DNA from: Cystobacter fuscus
Lineage (GTDB): Bacteria; Myxococcota; Myxococcia; Myxococcales; Myxococcaceae
Direction of reading: 5' to 3'
NCBI RefSeq assembly: GCF_002305875.1
Contig: NZ_CP022098.1
Span: 11,594,001-11,658,000 of the forward strand
DNA length: 64,000 bases
The notes under the pieces are model-generated. The model did not search any database. It had not been told where the DNA came from and was given only the letters and a program-made list of their open reading frames with translations. Below, one piece after another: positions 1 through 9,125 of this stretch. Each line of letters begins with the position of its first letter. Positions within the stretch are counted from its first letter, which is position 1. The translations under genes and the position numbers were made by a program.

Positions 1-130
1 CGCACCCGGCCCGTGAAGCGCCCGCCCACCCGCCCGCTGTCCGGACCGCCCCGGGGCATGGGACTGCCGGACGGGGCGGACACGCCCATGTTGAGGCGCA
101 CCACGAGGGACGAACCCAGGGAGACAGGTC

Positions 131-325
131 ATGGACTACGACAAGAAGCCGGGCCGTACGAGCAAGGTGAAGGAAGCCCTCAAGCGCGACCTCGAGCAGA
201 CGAAGCACGACCTGAACCACAAGAAGGGCCAGGAACTGAATCAGGACGCGGGGGACACCCTGAAGCAGGCCGCGGGCAAGGAGCCCGTTCCTCCTCCGTA
301 CCTGCCCAACCCCGACAAGAAGTAG
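131..325 (+). CDS. Small hydrophilic protein of unknown function
   Basis: The 64-residue product is almost entirely charged or polar, rich in Lys, Asp, Glu and Gln, with a Pro-rich tail. It has no signal peptide, membrane segment or cysteine. The central part looks like one amphipathic helix, as in small stress-associated proteins, but no family is recognised. An AGGGAGA ribosome-binding site lies about 6 bases before the ATG, and a hairpin follows the stop, which supports a real short gene. The overlapping longer frames on both strands have nonsense composition. Confidence 0.6.
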   Translation: MDYDKKPGRTSKVKEALKRDLEQTKHDLNHKKGQELNQDAGDTLKQAAGKEPVPPPYLPNPDKK

Positions 326-345
326 GCACCCCGCCGCACCCGCGC

Positions 346-378
346 GAAGCTCCATCCGGCCATCCCGGGTGGAGCTTC
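346..378. terminator. Bidirectional hairpin between convergent genes
   Basis: GAAGCTCCA at 346-354 pairs perfectly with TGGAGCTTC at 370-378 around a 15-base loop. It sits between the stop of the small gene at 325 and the stop of the converging kinase at 395. There is no T-run, so intrinsic termination is inferred from position and stem only. Confidence 0.45.
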
Positions 379-394
379 GGTGCGTCGGGCGGGA

Positions 395-1873
395 CTAGAA
401 GCGCTCGGGCTCGGTGTCCACGGGGGGCGGGATATAGGCCGGGCCCTGGCCCGACAGGGGCGGCTCCTTCGGGAGGACCACCCGGAAGCACGAGCCCTTG
501 CCCACCTCGCTGCGCACCGACACCTGGCCGCCGTGGCCTTCCACGTAGCTCTTCACGATGGCCAGCCCCAGGCCCGCGCCGCCGTACTCGCGCGTGGGGC
601 TGTCGTCCACCTGGTAGAAGCTCTGGAAGATGCGGTCGCGCTGGTTCTCCGGGATGCCCACCCCGGTGTCCTCCACCTCGATGTGGTAGCCGGCCGTGGC
701 CAGCTCCGAGCGCGTGCCCACCTCCGACAGCCGCACGTCGATGCGACCCATGGAGGGCGTGAACTTCACCGCGTTGGCCAGCAGGTTCACCACCACCTGC
801 CGCAGCTTCTCGCGATCGGCCACCACCCGCGGCTGCGGCCCCACCGGCAGGTTCGCCTCGAGCGTCAGGCCCTTGCGCTGGGCCTGGGGCGTCACGCTGG
901 TGATGGCGCTCTCCACCATCTCCCGCACGTCCACCCACTCGAAGGCCAGCCGCACCTTGCCCGCCTCGATCTGGCTCATGTCCAGGATGGAGGAGATGAG
1001 CTTGAGCAGCGTGTTGCCCTTCTCCATGATGGTGCGCACGAACTGCATCTGCTCCGGATTGAGCCCACCCACCAGACCCTCGGCGAGCATCTCCGAGTAG
1101 CCGATGATGGACGCGAGGGGCGTGCGCAGCTCGTGGCTCACCGTGCTCAGGAAGCTCGACTTGCTGCGGTCCGACTCCTTGAGGCGCTGGTTGAGCCGCA
1201 GCAGTTGCGAGTTCTGGTGCTCCAGCTCGCGCTGCGTCTCCACCATGGCCTCCAGGTGGAGCTGCCCGGTGAGATAGGACTTCTGTCCGGCCGCCAGGAG
1301 CGCCGCCAGCACCTGGGCCAGGTGCTTCACCATGCGCGCCAGCTCCTCCTGGGACAGGTGCCGCGCCCTCGCCCGCGCCTCGCGCACCCGCTCCGCGTCC
1401 GGCCCCTCGGGGCAGCCCGGCGTGCCGCCCTCCTCGGACACGTAGGGCCCGAACACGACGCGCCCGAGCACGTCTCCCTCCCACACCACGGGGACCACCA
1501 CGTAGCACAGGCCGGTGAGGCAGGTGTGCAGCAGCAGCTCGCCCGCGCCCTCCGTGCCCAGCACCTGGGAGGAGAGCAAGCCCGCCAGCGGACCCTCCTT
1601 CACCCGCGTCACCTGGGCGGAGCAGCGCACGCGCACCGCGGGGTTGGCGCCGATGAAGCCGCAGAATTCCCCCTGCGCGCCCTGGGTGTCCGCGAGCGTC
1701 CGGTTGCGCTCGTCCAGCACGCGCACGCCCACCTGGTACAGCGCGCCCAGGCTCTCCACCACGTCCCCGAAGGTGAGCGGATCCAACAGGTCCACCAACG
1801 ACAGCTTGCGCTGGAGGGCCAGTCCGGTGGGCTCGGATCCGTTGCCCGCGGGCCCCGGTTTCTCGGCGCTCAT
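395..1873 (-). CDS. PocR-domain sensor histidine kinase
   Basis: A predicted 492-residue soluble kinase. Residues about 25-190 look like a PocR ligand-binding sensor domain (Cys-rich, with GPY at the end of the core). A coiled-coil stretch follows, then a HisKA domain with the H-box SHELRTPLASIIGYSEM and a HATPase with N-box NLLANAVKFT and G-box DTGVGIPE. There is no receiver domain and no membrane segment, so the signal is probably cytoplasmic. The start is the ATG overlapping the stop of the upstream GTPase (ATGA), which implies translational coupling and a shared pathway. The partner response regulator is not in this window. Confidence 0.9.
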   Translation of the reverse strand: MSAEKPGPAGNGSEPTGLALQRKLSLVDLLDPLTFGDVVESLGALYQVGVRVLDERNRTLADTQGAQGEFCGFIGANPAVRVRCSAQVTRVKEGPLAGLLSSQVLGTEGAGELLLHTCLTGLCYVVVPVVWEGDVLGRVVFGPYVSEEGGTPGCPEGPDAERVREARARARHLSQEELARMVKHLAQVLAALLAAGQKSYLTGQLHLEAMVETQRELEHQNSQLLRLNQRLKESDRSKSSFLSTVSHELRTPLASIIGYSEMLAEGLVGGLNPEQMQFVRTIMEKGNTLLKLISSILDMSQIEAGKVRLAFEWVDVREMVESAITSVTPQAQRKGLTLEANLPVGPQPRVVADREKLRQVVVNLLANAVKFTPSMGRIDVRLSEVGTRSELATAGYHIEVEDTGVGIPENQRDRIFQSFYQVDDSPTREYGGAGLGLAIVKSYVEGHGGQVSVRSEVGKGSCFRVVLPKEPPLSGQGPAYIPPPVDTEPERF

Positions 1874-2574
1874 CGCTGCTTGCCCCCCGCCGGGGGGTAG
1901 AGCGCTTCCAGGGGCGTCCCCTTGAGGTCCATCTGCTGGAAGATGTGGCCGAGGAATTCCCGCTCCTCCAGACCAATGTTGCGCGCCAGCCGCATGCGCT
2001 CGTCCAGGTTGCGCCAGGCCGACTGCAAGAGCGCGTGCAAGGTCTCCATCACCCCTTCCCCGCGCAGCGCCACCGCGCCCACGATGGGCTCGGTGCCCCG
2101 CTGACGCGCGGCCTCCAGCTCCTCGTCCGTCTGGGCGTCCGGCAGATCCCTCTTGTTGAACTGGATGACCACCGGCACCTGCGAGGTGTCCAGGCCGTTC
2201 TCCCGCATGTTCGCCCGGAGCCGACGCCAGGAGGCGTTGTTCTCCGCGCCCGCGCTGCGGCGGCTGTCGGCGATGAAGGCCACCGCGTCCGCGTTCTGCA
2301 GCACCACGCGACGCGTGGCGTCGTGGACGACCTGGCCGGGCACGGTGAAGAGCTTGAGCTTCACCTTGAAGCCCGACTGGCTGGTGAAGAAGACCGGCAG
2401 CAGATCGAAGAAGAGCGTGCGGTCCTCGTGTGTCTCCACGCTGAGCAACCGGCCGCGCGCCTCCGGCCGGGCCCGCGCGTGGATGCAGCGCAGGTTCGTC
2501 GTCTTCCCACTCAGCCCAGGGCCGTAGTAGACGATCTTCAGGGTGAGTTCGCGCTGGGCGTGGTTGAGTTGCAC
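1870..2574 (-). CDS. MglA-like small Ras-family GTPase
   Basis: A 234-residue GTPase with P-loop GPGLSGKTTNL near the N-terminus, a G3-like VPGQ and the guanine-specificity motif NKRD. This matches the MglA family of bacterial Ras-like GTPases, which set polarity and motility in myxobacteria. It is longer than MglA (195 residues), with a C-terminal extension of about 35 residues, so it is probably a paralog rather than MglA itself. No MglB/roadblock gene is adjacent. The start codon is GTG. Its stop overlaps the start of the histidine kinase, suggesting that GTPase and kinase act together. Confidence 0.88.
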   Translation of the reverse strand: MQLNHAQRELTLKIVYYGPGLSGKTTNLRCIHARARPEARGRLLSVETHEDRTLFFDLLPVFFTSQSGFKVKLKLFTVPGQVVHDATRRVVLQNADAVAFIADSRRSAGAENNASWRRLRANMRENGLDTSQVPVVIQFNKRDLPDAQTDEELEAARQRGTEPIVGAVALRGEGVMETLHALLQSAWRNLDERMRLARNIGLEEREFLGHIFQQMDLKGTPLEALYPPAGGKQR

Positions 2575-2863
2575 GTGCGGAGCTCAGGGTGCCGGGCAAG
2601 AAGGGAAAGGATCGACCAACCCGCTCGGGGAGGACGGTTTTTTATAGTGAAAGGTGTTCATCATTGAAAGCCGTCTCCGGTTTGTCGCATGGGGCAGCCC
2701 CGGAACGAAGTGGCGGCGAGCGGCCTTGGAATGCCCGGGCCACGTGCGCAGTTTGGGGTAGTCCGGTCCCCCCACCCATGAGTGGAAATGTGCGCTGAAC
2801 CCAAGGGCGTGCAAGGGAGACAATGAAGCGGTTAGGATTCGTAGCGCAATGGAGGAGCAAGGC

Positions 2864-3400
2864 ATGACGATGAAGCGGGTGGAACCGGGCGTGGAGGTAG
2901 GCGCGATGCCGGTGCCGGACATGACGACCATGCCCAATGACCTGGCGCTGGCGGTCAAATTCAACGCCCCGAGCGACGAGGACATGGCCTCCGTGGCCGC
3001 GCTGCGCGCCAATTCGGAGCCGTGGCTGAGCCGCGGAGAGACGTTGGAGGACAGCCTCAAGGCCCTCACGGGGCTGCGGCCGTTCGTGCAGGTGGCCAAG
3101 GTGCAGAACCAGGTCGTGGGTTACGTGACGGTGGAGCGCGACGGCCCGGTTCCCGGCGCCGCCTATATGCGCAACATCGTCATCAAGCCGGAGCTGCGCC
3201 GCAAGGGCGTGGGACTGGCCGTGCTCAACCAGGCCCTCCAGGTGGCCCGGGACATGTACCGCAAGACGATCGCCCTGCGCGTGGACCCGGCCAACGCCCC
3301 CGCGGTGAGTTTCTACCGCAACGCGGGCTTCACCACCGTCGCCACGGTGGTGTCCAAGAAGTCGGGCAAGCTGCGCCTGCTCATGTCGCGCGAGCTGTGA
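2864..3400 (+). CDS. GNAT-family N-acetyltransferase
   Basis: A 178-residue acetyltransferase. Residues about 50-175 carry the GNAT fold with the acetyl-CoA loop RRKGVG, followed by a helix and the FYRNAGF motif typical of the last beta-alpha unit. The substrate is not predictable. The ATG at 2864 is preferred because GGAGGA lies 7 bases upstream. An in-frame ATG at 2849 would place that ribosome-binding site inside the gene and add 5 residues. A strong intrinsic terminator follows, so it appears to be monocistronic. Confidence 0.85.
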   Translation: MTMKRVEPGVEVGAMPVPDMTTMPNDLALAVKFNAPSDEDMASVAALRANSEPWLSRGETLEDSLKALTGLRPFVQVAKVQNQVVGYVTVERDGPVPGAAYMRNIVIKPELRRKGVGLAVLNQALQVARDMYRKTIALRVDPANAPAVSFYRNAGFTTVATVVSKKSGKLRLLMSREL

Positions 3401-3457
3401 GCCGGCCTGGGTAGGCCCGGCCCTCATCGAGGGACCGCTCCTTCCCTCGTTTGATTC

Positions 3458-3506
3458 CGCCCGGTCGGGGCCCTCTCGAGGGTCCCCGTCCGGGCGTTTT
3501 CTTTTT
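3458..3506 (+). terminator. Intrinsic terminator after the GNAT gene
   Basis: CGCCCGG and CGGGG on the left arm pair with CCCCG and CCGGGCG on the right arm in a long GC-rich hairpin with a TCGA tip. It is followed directly by TTTTCTTTTT, a textbook rho-independent signal on the plus strand. Confidence 0.85.
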
Positions 3507-3654
3507 CCCGCCGCCTGTCCGTCCTCCCTCCCAGCGACCCGGGCCGAAGACCGCATCGCCCTCTCTTTCGGGAATACCCGACATTCCCAGTTGTGCTGTA
3601 CCCTTTCCCGTCGGCCCCCCACTCCCCCGGGAGGCCCGAAGGGTGGCCCCGCGA

Positions 3655-5303
3655 ATGAAGAGCTTCACGGAACTGCTGCGCCAACTGGCTCGACCGGCCG
3701 TGGTGGAACTGACGCTCATCAGCGGGCGCACACCGCTGGCCAAGACGGCCGCGGGCTTCGAGACGCTGGATGAGGGCCTGCTCACCACGGAGGGACTGCA
3801 GGAGGCGCTCAAGGGGCTGGTGGGTGCCGCGCGCGTCGCCTCGCTCTCCGAGAAGCCCGGGCAGTGGGGCCTGAAGCTGGAGGGCTTCGGTCCGGTGATC
3901 GTCGGCGCCATGCGCCGCGGCGACGTGCTCCACGTGCGCATCCTGCGCGGCGAGCCCCCACCCGCCGCGGCTCCCCCGCCCGCCCCGCCGCCCGCCGCGA
4001 CGGGCAGGCCCGCCCGCGCCGCCGGCATGCAGATCCTCCCCAGCACCGAGCGTCCCGCGCCCGCCGCCGAGCCACCTCCCTCGGTGCCCCCCCCACGGCC
4101 GAGTCCAGGGCCGAGGCCTCCGCGGGGCCCCGGCTCGTCGTGCGGCCCGAGTCCACGGCCAACCTGGCGATGCTCCTGGAAGACGCGCGAAGCGTGGGCG
4201 CGAGCGACCTGCACATCATCGCCGGCCGCCCTCCCCTCTTCCGGCTGGTGGGCGAGCTGCTGCCCCACGGCGCCGCGCTGCCACCCGAGACGGTGGAGAA
4301 GATGCTGCTGCCCCACGTGCCCGACCGGCTGCGCCTCGTGCTCGAGCGCGAGGGAAGCTGTGACTTCGCGCTCGACCTGGGAGCGTCCGGCCGCTTCCGC
4401 GTCAACGTCTCCCGCCAGCGCACCGGCTACAAGGGCAGCTTCCGGCTCATCTCCCGCGAGATTCCCACCCTCGAGTCACTCGGCCTGCCCGCCGACATCG
4501 CCAAGGCCACCCACCACCACCAGGGCCTCATCGTCGTCACCGGCCCCTCGGGCCACGGCAAGACGAGCACGCTCGCGGCCATCGTCGACATCATCAACCG
4601 CGACACCACCCACCACGTGCTCACCGTGGAGGATCCCGTCGAGTACCTCCACCCGCGCAAGAAGGCGCTCCTGAGCCAGCGCGAGGTGGGCACCCACACC
4701 AAGAGCTTCGCCAGCGCCCTCAAGGGCAGCCTGCGCGAGGACCCGGACGTCATCCTCGTGGGCGAGCTGCGCGACACCGAGACGGTGCGCATGGCGCTCG
4801 CCGCGAGCGAGACGGGCCACCTGCTCGTGAGCACCATGAACACCCAGAGCGCCGCGAAGACGATCGACCGGCTCATCGATCTCTTCCCCCCGGGTGACCA
4901 GGCCCAGGTGCGCATGACGCTCGCCAGCAGCTTGCGCCTCATCGTCAGCCAGCGGCTCCTGCCCTCCACGGATGGCAGGAGCCTCGTGGCCGCCGCCGAG
5001 CTGCTGCCCGGCTCGGTCGCGCTCGGCAACCTCATCCGCGACAACAAGACGTTCCAGATTCCCTCGCTGCAACAGCGCGGCAAGAGCCTGGGCATCGTGC
5101 GCTTCGACGACTCGCTCGCCGAGCTGGTGCGCTCGGGCCGCACCACGCTCGAGCACGCGCGCGTCTACGCCGAGAACCCCGACGAGCTGGAGGCCGTGGT
5201 GACGGGCAAGCGCCCCGGCTCGCCTCCCGAGCCCTCGCCGCCCGACGGCTCCAAGCCGCTGCTCTCCAAGATGGGCAACCTCCTCAACCGCAAGAGCGCC
5301 TGA
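3655..5303 (+). pseudogene. PilT-family ATPase with N-terminal extension, frameshifted
   Basis: Two frames together encode one protein. The first (from ATG 3655) gives a roughly 100-residue N-terminal domain starting MKSFTELLRQLARP, then a Pro/Ala linker. At the C8 tract 4087-4094 the sensible reading moves by -1 into a frame encoding a full PilT-like secretion ATPase, with Walker A GPSGHGKTST and Walker B region VILVGELRD. The total of 1649 bases is one short of a multiple of three, as if one C were missing. An ATG at 4170 could still start a separate 377-residue PilT core, almost the length of the next gene. Retraction-type pilus motors are hexameric cytoplasmic ATPases. Sequencing error, real mutation and slippage cannot be separated here. 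Confidence 0.75.
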
Positions 5304-5306
5304 CCC

Positions 5307-6437
5307 ATGAGTTCCTCGAGTGCCTCGCCGCGCATCGCCGCGTTCTTCGACAAGCTCCTCGAGCACAAGGGGAGCGATCTGCACCTGAGCATCGGCCACC
5401 CACCGCTGGGCCGCATCCGCGGTGGACTCCAGCCGCTGCGCGAGGAGCTGCTCACCCAGAGAGAGCTGGAGGCCATGCTCTTCGAGCTCACCAGCCCCGA
5501 GCAGAAGCGCCACATCACCGAGGAGCTGGACCTCGACTTCGCCTACAGCTACGGCACGCGCGCGCGCTTCCGCGCCAACTACTTCTACAAGACGAGCGGC
5601 ATCGCGGCCGTCTTCCGCACCATCCCCAGCCGGGTGCTGTCGCTCGCGGAGCTCAACACGCCCGAGGTGGTGCGCAAGCTCGCCGAGCGCCGCAGCGGCC
5701 TCGTGCTCGTCACCGGCCCCACCGGCAGCGGCAAGTCCACCACGCTCGCGGGGATGATCCACCACATCAACCACACCCGCGCCGCGCACATCCTCACCAT
5801 CGAGGACCCCGTCGAGTTCGTGCACGAATCGGTGAAGTCCCAGGTGACGCACCGCGAGGTGGGCCTGCACGCCTCCAGCTTCGCCACCGCCATCCGCTCG
5901 GCGGGCCGCGAGGACCCCAACGTCATCCTCATCGGCGAGCTGCGCACCAACGAGACCATGAAGCTCGCGCTGCAACTGGCCAGCTACGGCGTGCTCGTCT
6001 TCGCCACCGTGCACACCAACAGCGCGCCGGCCACCATCGACCGCATCATCAACTCCTTCCCCGCCGACGAGCAGCCCCAGGTGCGCGGCATGCTCGCCGA
6101 GGGCCTCGCCGGCATCGTCGCCCAGCAGCTCATCCGCACCGCCGACGGCAAGGGCCGCGTCGCCGCGCTCGAAATCCTCATCGGCACGAGCGCCATCGCC
6201 TCGATGATCCGCGACAACAAGGTGTTCCAGATCGCCAGCAAGATGCAGTCGAGCCAGGGCCTCGGCATGCAGACGCTCGACATGCACCTGGAGCGGCTGG
6301 TGGCCGCCAACACCATCACCCCCGAGGCCGCCCTCGAGAAGGCCCAGGACAAGGAGTCCTTCGCCAAGACGATCCGGCGGCTCAAGCCCGACTTCCAGGT
6401 GTCCGCCGCCGATGGAGGCGAGGCGCTCGGGCACTGA
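5307..6437 (+). CDS. PilT-like twitching motility ATPase
   Basis: A 376-residue member of the PilT/GspE family at the usual PilT length. It has the N-terminal GSDLHLSIG segment, a canonical Walker A GPTGSGKSTT, an Asp box (LTIEDPVEF), and a Walker B region ILIGELR in which the usual GEMRD is replaced by GELRT. The C-terminal SMIRDNKVFQI resembles the PilT AIRNLIRE motif. It starts 3 bases after the stop of the preceding PilT-like frame, so the two are cotranscribed. No other pilus genes are adjacent, suggesting an accessory PilT paralog rather than the main retraction motor. Confidence 0.88.
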   Translation: MSSSSASPRIAAFFDKLLEHKGSDLHLSIGHPPLGRIRGGLQPLREELLTQRELEAMLFELTSPEQKRHITEELDLDFAYSYGTRARFRANYFYKTSGIAAVFRTIPSRVLSLAELNTPEVVRKLAERRSGLVLVTGPTGSGKSTTLAGMIHHINHTRAAHILTIEDPVEFVHESVKSQVTHREVGLHASSFATAIRSAGREDPNVILIGELRTNETMKLALQLASYGVLVFATVHTNSAPATIDRIINSFPADEQPQVRGMLAEGLAGIVAQQLIRTADGKGRVAALEILIGTSAIASMIRDNKVFQIASKMQSSQGLGMQTLDMHLERLVAANTITPEAALEKAQDKESFAKTIRRLKPDFQVSAADGGEALGH

Positions 6438-6446
6438 GCCCGTGCC

Positions 6447-8471
6447 TCACTCCTCCACGTCGTACACGGGCTCGCCGTGGAACCATGCCTCGAGCGACTC
6501 GGGCGAGTGCGTGCGCCAGGCGGGCGGCAGGCTCGCGAGGAAGGAGCGCCCGTAGCTCTTGGTGACGATGCGCCTGTCCAACAGCGCCACGATGCCCCGG
6601 TCCGCCCGCGTGCGGATGAGCCGCCCGAAGCCCTGCCGCAGCGCCAGCGCCGCCTGCGGCAACTGGTAGCCCCCGAAGGGCGCCTCGCCCCGCGCCTCCA
6701 ACTGGCGGATGCGCGCGGCCACCAGGGGGTCTCCCGGCGAGGCGAACGGCAACCGGTCGATGATGACCAGGCTCAGCGCGTCCCCCGGCACATCCACGCC
6801 CTCCCAGAAGCTGTGCGCCGCGAAGAGCACGCTGGGCTGCGAACGGAACGCCTCCAGGAGCTGCTGCTTGGGCCGCTCGCCCTGCAACAACACCTGGTAG
6901 GGCAGCCGGTGGCGCGCGAGCGCATGCGCCCGCTCCATGTTGCGCAAGCTGGTGAAGAGCACGAAGGCCCGTCCCCCCGTCACCTCGCACAGCCGGACGA
7001 TCTCCTCCGCCACCGCCTCGATGAAACCGGGCGCCGCCGGGTCCGGCAGGTGCGTGGGCAGGTACAGCGCCGACTGCCGCTCGAAGTCGAAGGGGCTCGG
7101 CACCGCCACCGTGCGCACGCTCGTCACCGGCGTGCCCTCGTCGTCGTACAGCCCCATGCGTCGGGCGAAGAAGTCGAAGCGGCCCGCCGCCGCCAGCGTC
7201 GCCGAGGTGAACACCACCGTGTCCACCCCGCCATAAAGGCGCTCCTGCAGCTCGCGCGACACCTCGATGGGACTCGCGCGCAGGAACACGCCCCGCCCCC
7301 GCGCCTCCGCCCAGTACACGTGGTCGTTCGACTCCACCTTCTGCAGGAAGGAGAAGTCCGCCACCAGGTCCGCGCACCGGCGCGTGAGCAACGTCAGCTC
7401 CGCCTCGCGCTCCGTCGTGGTGAACGCCGAGAGCGCCGAGAGCGACTCCTTCACCTGCTCGATGGACCCGGACAGTTGCTCCAGCCGCTCGGGCTTGAGC
7501 GCCACCGCGCCCTCCTGCTCGGTGAGCCCCAACACCCGCGGCGCCTGCGAGAAGAGCGCCTCCGAATACGTGCGCAGGCGCACCACCAGCGACGACAGCA
7601 TCCCGAAGCGCGAGTCCTGCGGCGACATCACCCCCAGCGCGTCGCGCACCAGCTCCTCCAGCCGGAAGCTCGACACCGAGTGCCCGAAGTAGCTGCCCGC
7701 CGCGTCCTCCAGCGCGTGCGCCTCGTCGAAGATGACCGCGTCATACGGCGGCAGCACGCCCTCGCCCCGCTGGCCCCGGCCCCGCAGCGCCAGGTCCGCG
7801 AAGAAGAGGTGATGGTTGACCACCAGCAGGTCCGCCGACTCCGCCGCCCGCCGCACCCGCGTCACGAAGCAGTTGTCGTACACCGGGCACTTCGAGCCCA
7901 GGCACGTGTCCGACGTGGTCGACAGCCGCCCCCACGCACTGAAGGACTCGGGCAGCTCCAGCTCGCTGCGATCCCCCGTCTCCGTGCTCCCCGCCCACGT
8001 CTTCAGGTGCTTCCAGTACCGCCCCTCCTCGCGCGAGGCGAACTGCGGATCCTTGCTGAAGGCGTCATAGCGGTGCAGGCACAGGTAGTTGCTGCGGCCC
8101 TTGAGGTACACCGCCTCGAAGGACAGGCCCATGCGCTCGCGCAGCAGTGGCAGATCCTTGAAGAAGATCTGCTCCTGCAGGGTCTTCGTCGCCGTGGACA
8201 CCACCACCCGCCGACCCGACAACAACGCGGGCACCAGATAGGCGAGCGTCTTGCCCGTCCCCGTCCCCGCCTCGGCCAGCAGGTAGCCGCGCTCCTGGAA
8301 GGCCCGTTCCACCGAGCGCGCCATCTGGAGCTGCTCCGGACGGTACTCGTACGCTTCCAGCGCGACCTCCAGCGCACCGCCAGGGCCGAGCAGGGAGTCC
8401 ACCGAGGGAAGATGCGAGGAAGCGGGCAGGGCCATGGTCGGGGGCGGCACGGGGCGGGGGAAAACGGGCAT
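6447..8471 (-). CDS. ATP-dependent DNA helicase, DinG/XPD family
   Basis: A 674-residue superfamily-2 helicase with Walker A EAGTGTGKT, DEAH-type box DEAHALEDAAG, and a C-terminal helicase domain with motif VI QGFGRLIR. Four cysteines (NYLC, then the DTCLGSKCPVYDNC cluster) match the iron-sulfur cluster that XPD/DinG enzymes use to wedge DNA open. The family unwinds 5'-3' and resolves R-loops or other structures during repair. It converges on the pilT gene with only 9 bases between stops. An alternative start 12 codons in (MALPASS) is possible. Confidence 0.9.
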   Translation of the reverse strand: MPVFPRPVPPPTMALPASSHLPSVDSLLGPGGALEVALEAYEYRPEQLQMARSVERAFQERGYLLAEAGTGTGKTLAYLVPALLSGRRVVVSTATKTLQEQIFFKDLPLLRERMGLSFEAVYLKGRSNYLCLHRYDAFSKDPQFASREEGRYWKHLKTWAGSTETGDRSELELPESFSAWGRLSTTSDTCLGSKCPVYDNCFVTRVRRAAESADLLVVNHHLFFADLALRGRGQRGEGVLPPYDAVIFDEAHALEDAAGSYFGHSVSSFRLEELVRDALGVMSPQDSRFGMLSSLVVRLRTYSEALFSQAPRVLGLTEQEGAVALKPERLEQLSGSIEQVKESLSALSAFTTTEREAELTLLTRRCADLVADFSFLQKVESNDHVYWAEARGRGVFLRASPIEVSRELQERLYGGVDTVVFTSATLAAAGRFDFFARRMGLYDDEGTPVTSVRTVAVPSPFDFERQSALYLPTHLPDPAAPGFIEAVAEEIVRLCEVTGGRAFVLFTSLRNMERAHALARHRLPYQVLLQGERPKQQLLEAFRSQPSVLFAAHSFWEGVDVPGDALSLVIIDRLPFASPGDPLVAARIRQLEARGEAPFGGYQLPQAALALRQGFGRLIRTRADRGIVALLDRRIVTKSYGRSFLASLPPAWRTHSPESLEAWFHGEPVYDVEE

Positions 8472-8749
8472 GGAAGGATAACAACCACCCCTCCGTCCGT
8501 CGGGTTTTGTACCCGCGTTCCCGGGCCGCTCGCCTGGGGAGCATGACGCCCCGCCTGGAGCCCGGTTTCAGGCGGAGAGAGGGAGCGTGGCGCGCCCCCG
8601 CGTGGGGCGCTCGCGGATGAGCCGCGGCATGGCCTCCACGCACGAGCGAGACACCGGGCGGACCGCGACTCGAGCGGGTGCCGGGAGGATCCCTCCAGGG
8701 ACATCATTCACCCCGAGCGCGGAAATTCTTGCACCCCCCGAAAAGTCCC
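8472..8749. other. Non-coding stretch upstream of repeat copy 1
   Basis: This is the shared upstream region of the helicase gene (reverse). It is GC-rich, contains no convincing ORF on either strand, and I see no clear sigma70 promoter in it. Confidence 0.4.
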
Positions 8750-8754
8750 TTTCC

Positions 8755-8765
8755 GTAAGTCTTAC
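8755..8765. promoter_or_regulatory. Palindrome, candidate enhancer site (copy 1)
   Basis: GTAAG-T-CTTAC is a perfect inverted repeat, identical in the second element copy. Its centre is 108 bases before the predicted start of transcription, within the usual range for an enhancer bound by an NtrC-type activator of sigma54 promoters. The protein is unknown. Confidence 0.45.
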
Positions 8766-8841
8766 TGCCCCTCAGTACAATGTCAGAACCAAACACTTCC
8801 CAACCCATTGGAATCATGGGGTTTTTCTCCCATCTGGCCCA

Positions 8842-8858
8842 TGGCATGCGGACTGCTA
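8842..8858 (+). promoter_or_regulatory. Candidate sigma54 (-24/-12) promoter, copy 1
   Basis: TGGCATGCGGACTGCTA has the invariant GG and GC at exactly the sigma54 spacing (consensus TGGCAY-N5-TTGCW). The only core deviation is C for the first T of the -12 box. The same box, with two differences, occurs at the same place in copy 2. Predicted start is about 8868. Confidence 0.55.
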
Positions 8859-8867
8859 TGGACCCCA

Positions 8868-9125
8868 GGCAGGACGGGCGGGTCGAGGACCAGCAGGTCG
8901 GGGCAGGACGGGCGGATTCGGGGTCGGGGCGGGACGGGCGGATTCGGGGTCGGGGCGGGACGGCGAGGACGGGGCAGGACGGGCGGGGTCGGGGCGGACA
9001 GGTTTTCGAGTGGGGTCGAGCAGTACGGGGGCAGTGCATCACGGCAGCAACACTACGGGGGTAGTGGGTAGGAAGAGTGCGTCGGGGGGGATCCGCTGGG
9101 GGCGGATCCTCCCCGATTCTTTTTT
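8868..9125 (+). ncRNA. Predicted G-rich structured small RNA or leader, copy 1
   Basis: The inferred transcript of about 258 bases runs from the sigma54-like promoter to a T-run. It contains CAGGACG at 8870, 8904 and 8975 within G-rich repeats. A hairpin CACTAC-GGGG-GTAGTG spans 9051-9066, and a 16-bp terminator hairpin with loop TGGGG follows. No frame gives a plausible protein; the translations are Gly/Arg low-complexity. It may be a trans-acting RNA, or an attenuating leader for the epoxide hydrolase gene that starts 69 bases after the terminator. Confidence 0.5.
9081..9125 (+). terminator. Intrinsic terminator, copy 1
   Basis: A 16-bp stem (9081-9096 with 9102-9117, two G.T pairs) and loop TGGGG are followed by TCTTTTTT. 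The upper stem sequence differs from copy 2 but pairing is kept. Confidence 0.8.

Noticed and set aside
2849-2863. ATG at 2849 as start of the acetyltransferase
   Set aside because: The GGAGGA at 2851-2856 is well placed as ribosome-binding site for the ATG at 2864.
4476-6434. A 652-codon open frame on the minus strand opposite the PilT genes
   Set aside because: It is the antisense of two clear ATPase genes, with typical high-GC shadow composition and no motif.
8780-9071. Open frames across the G-rich repeats that read Gly/Arg/Asp low-complexity peptides
   Set aside because: All frames are open because of the repeat composition; there is no ribosome-binding site, and RNA structure explains the region better.
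8868-9125. Identity with the Myxococcus Pxr RNA
   Set aside because: Pxr is also sigma54-driven, but I cannot match its sequence or its length (about half of this) from memory. Only the promoter type is shared.
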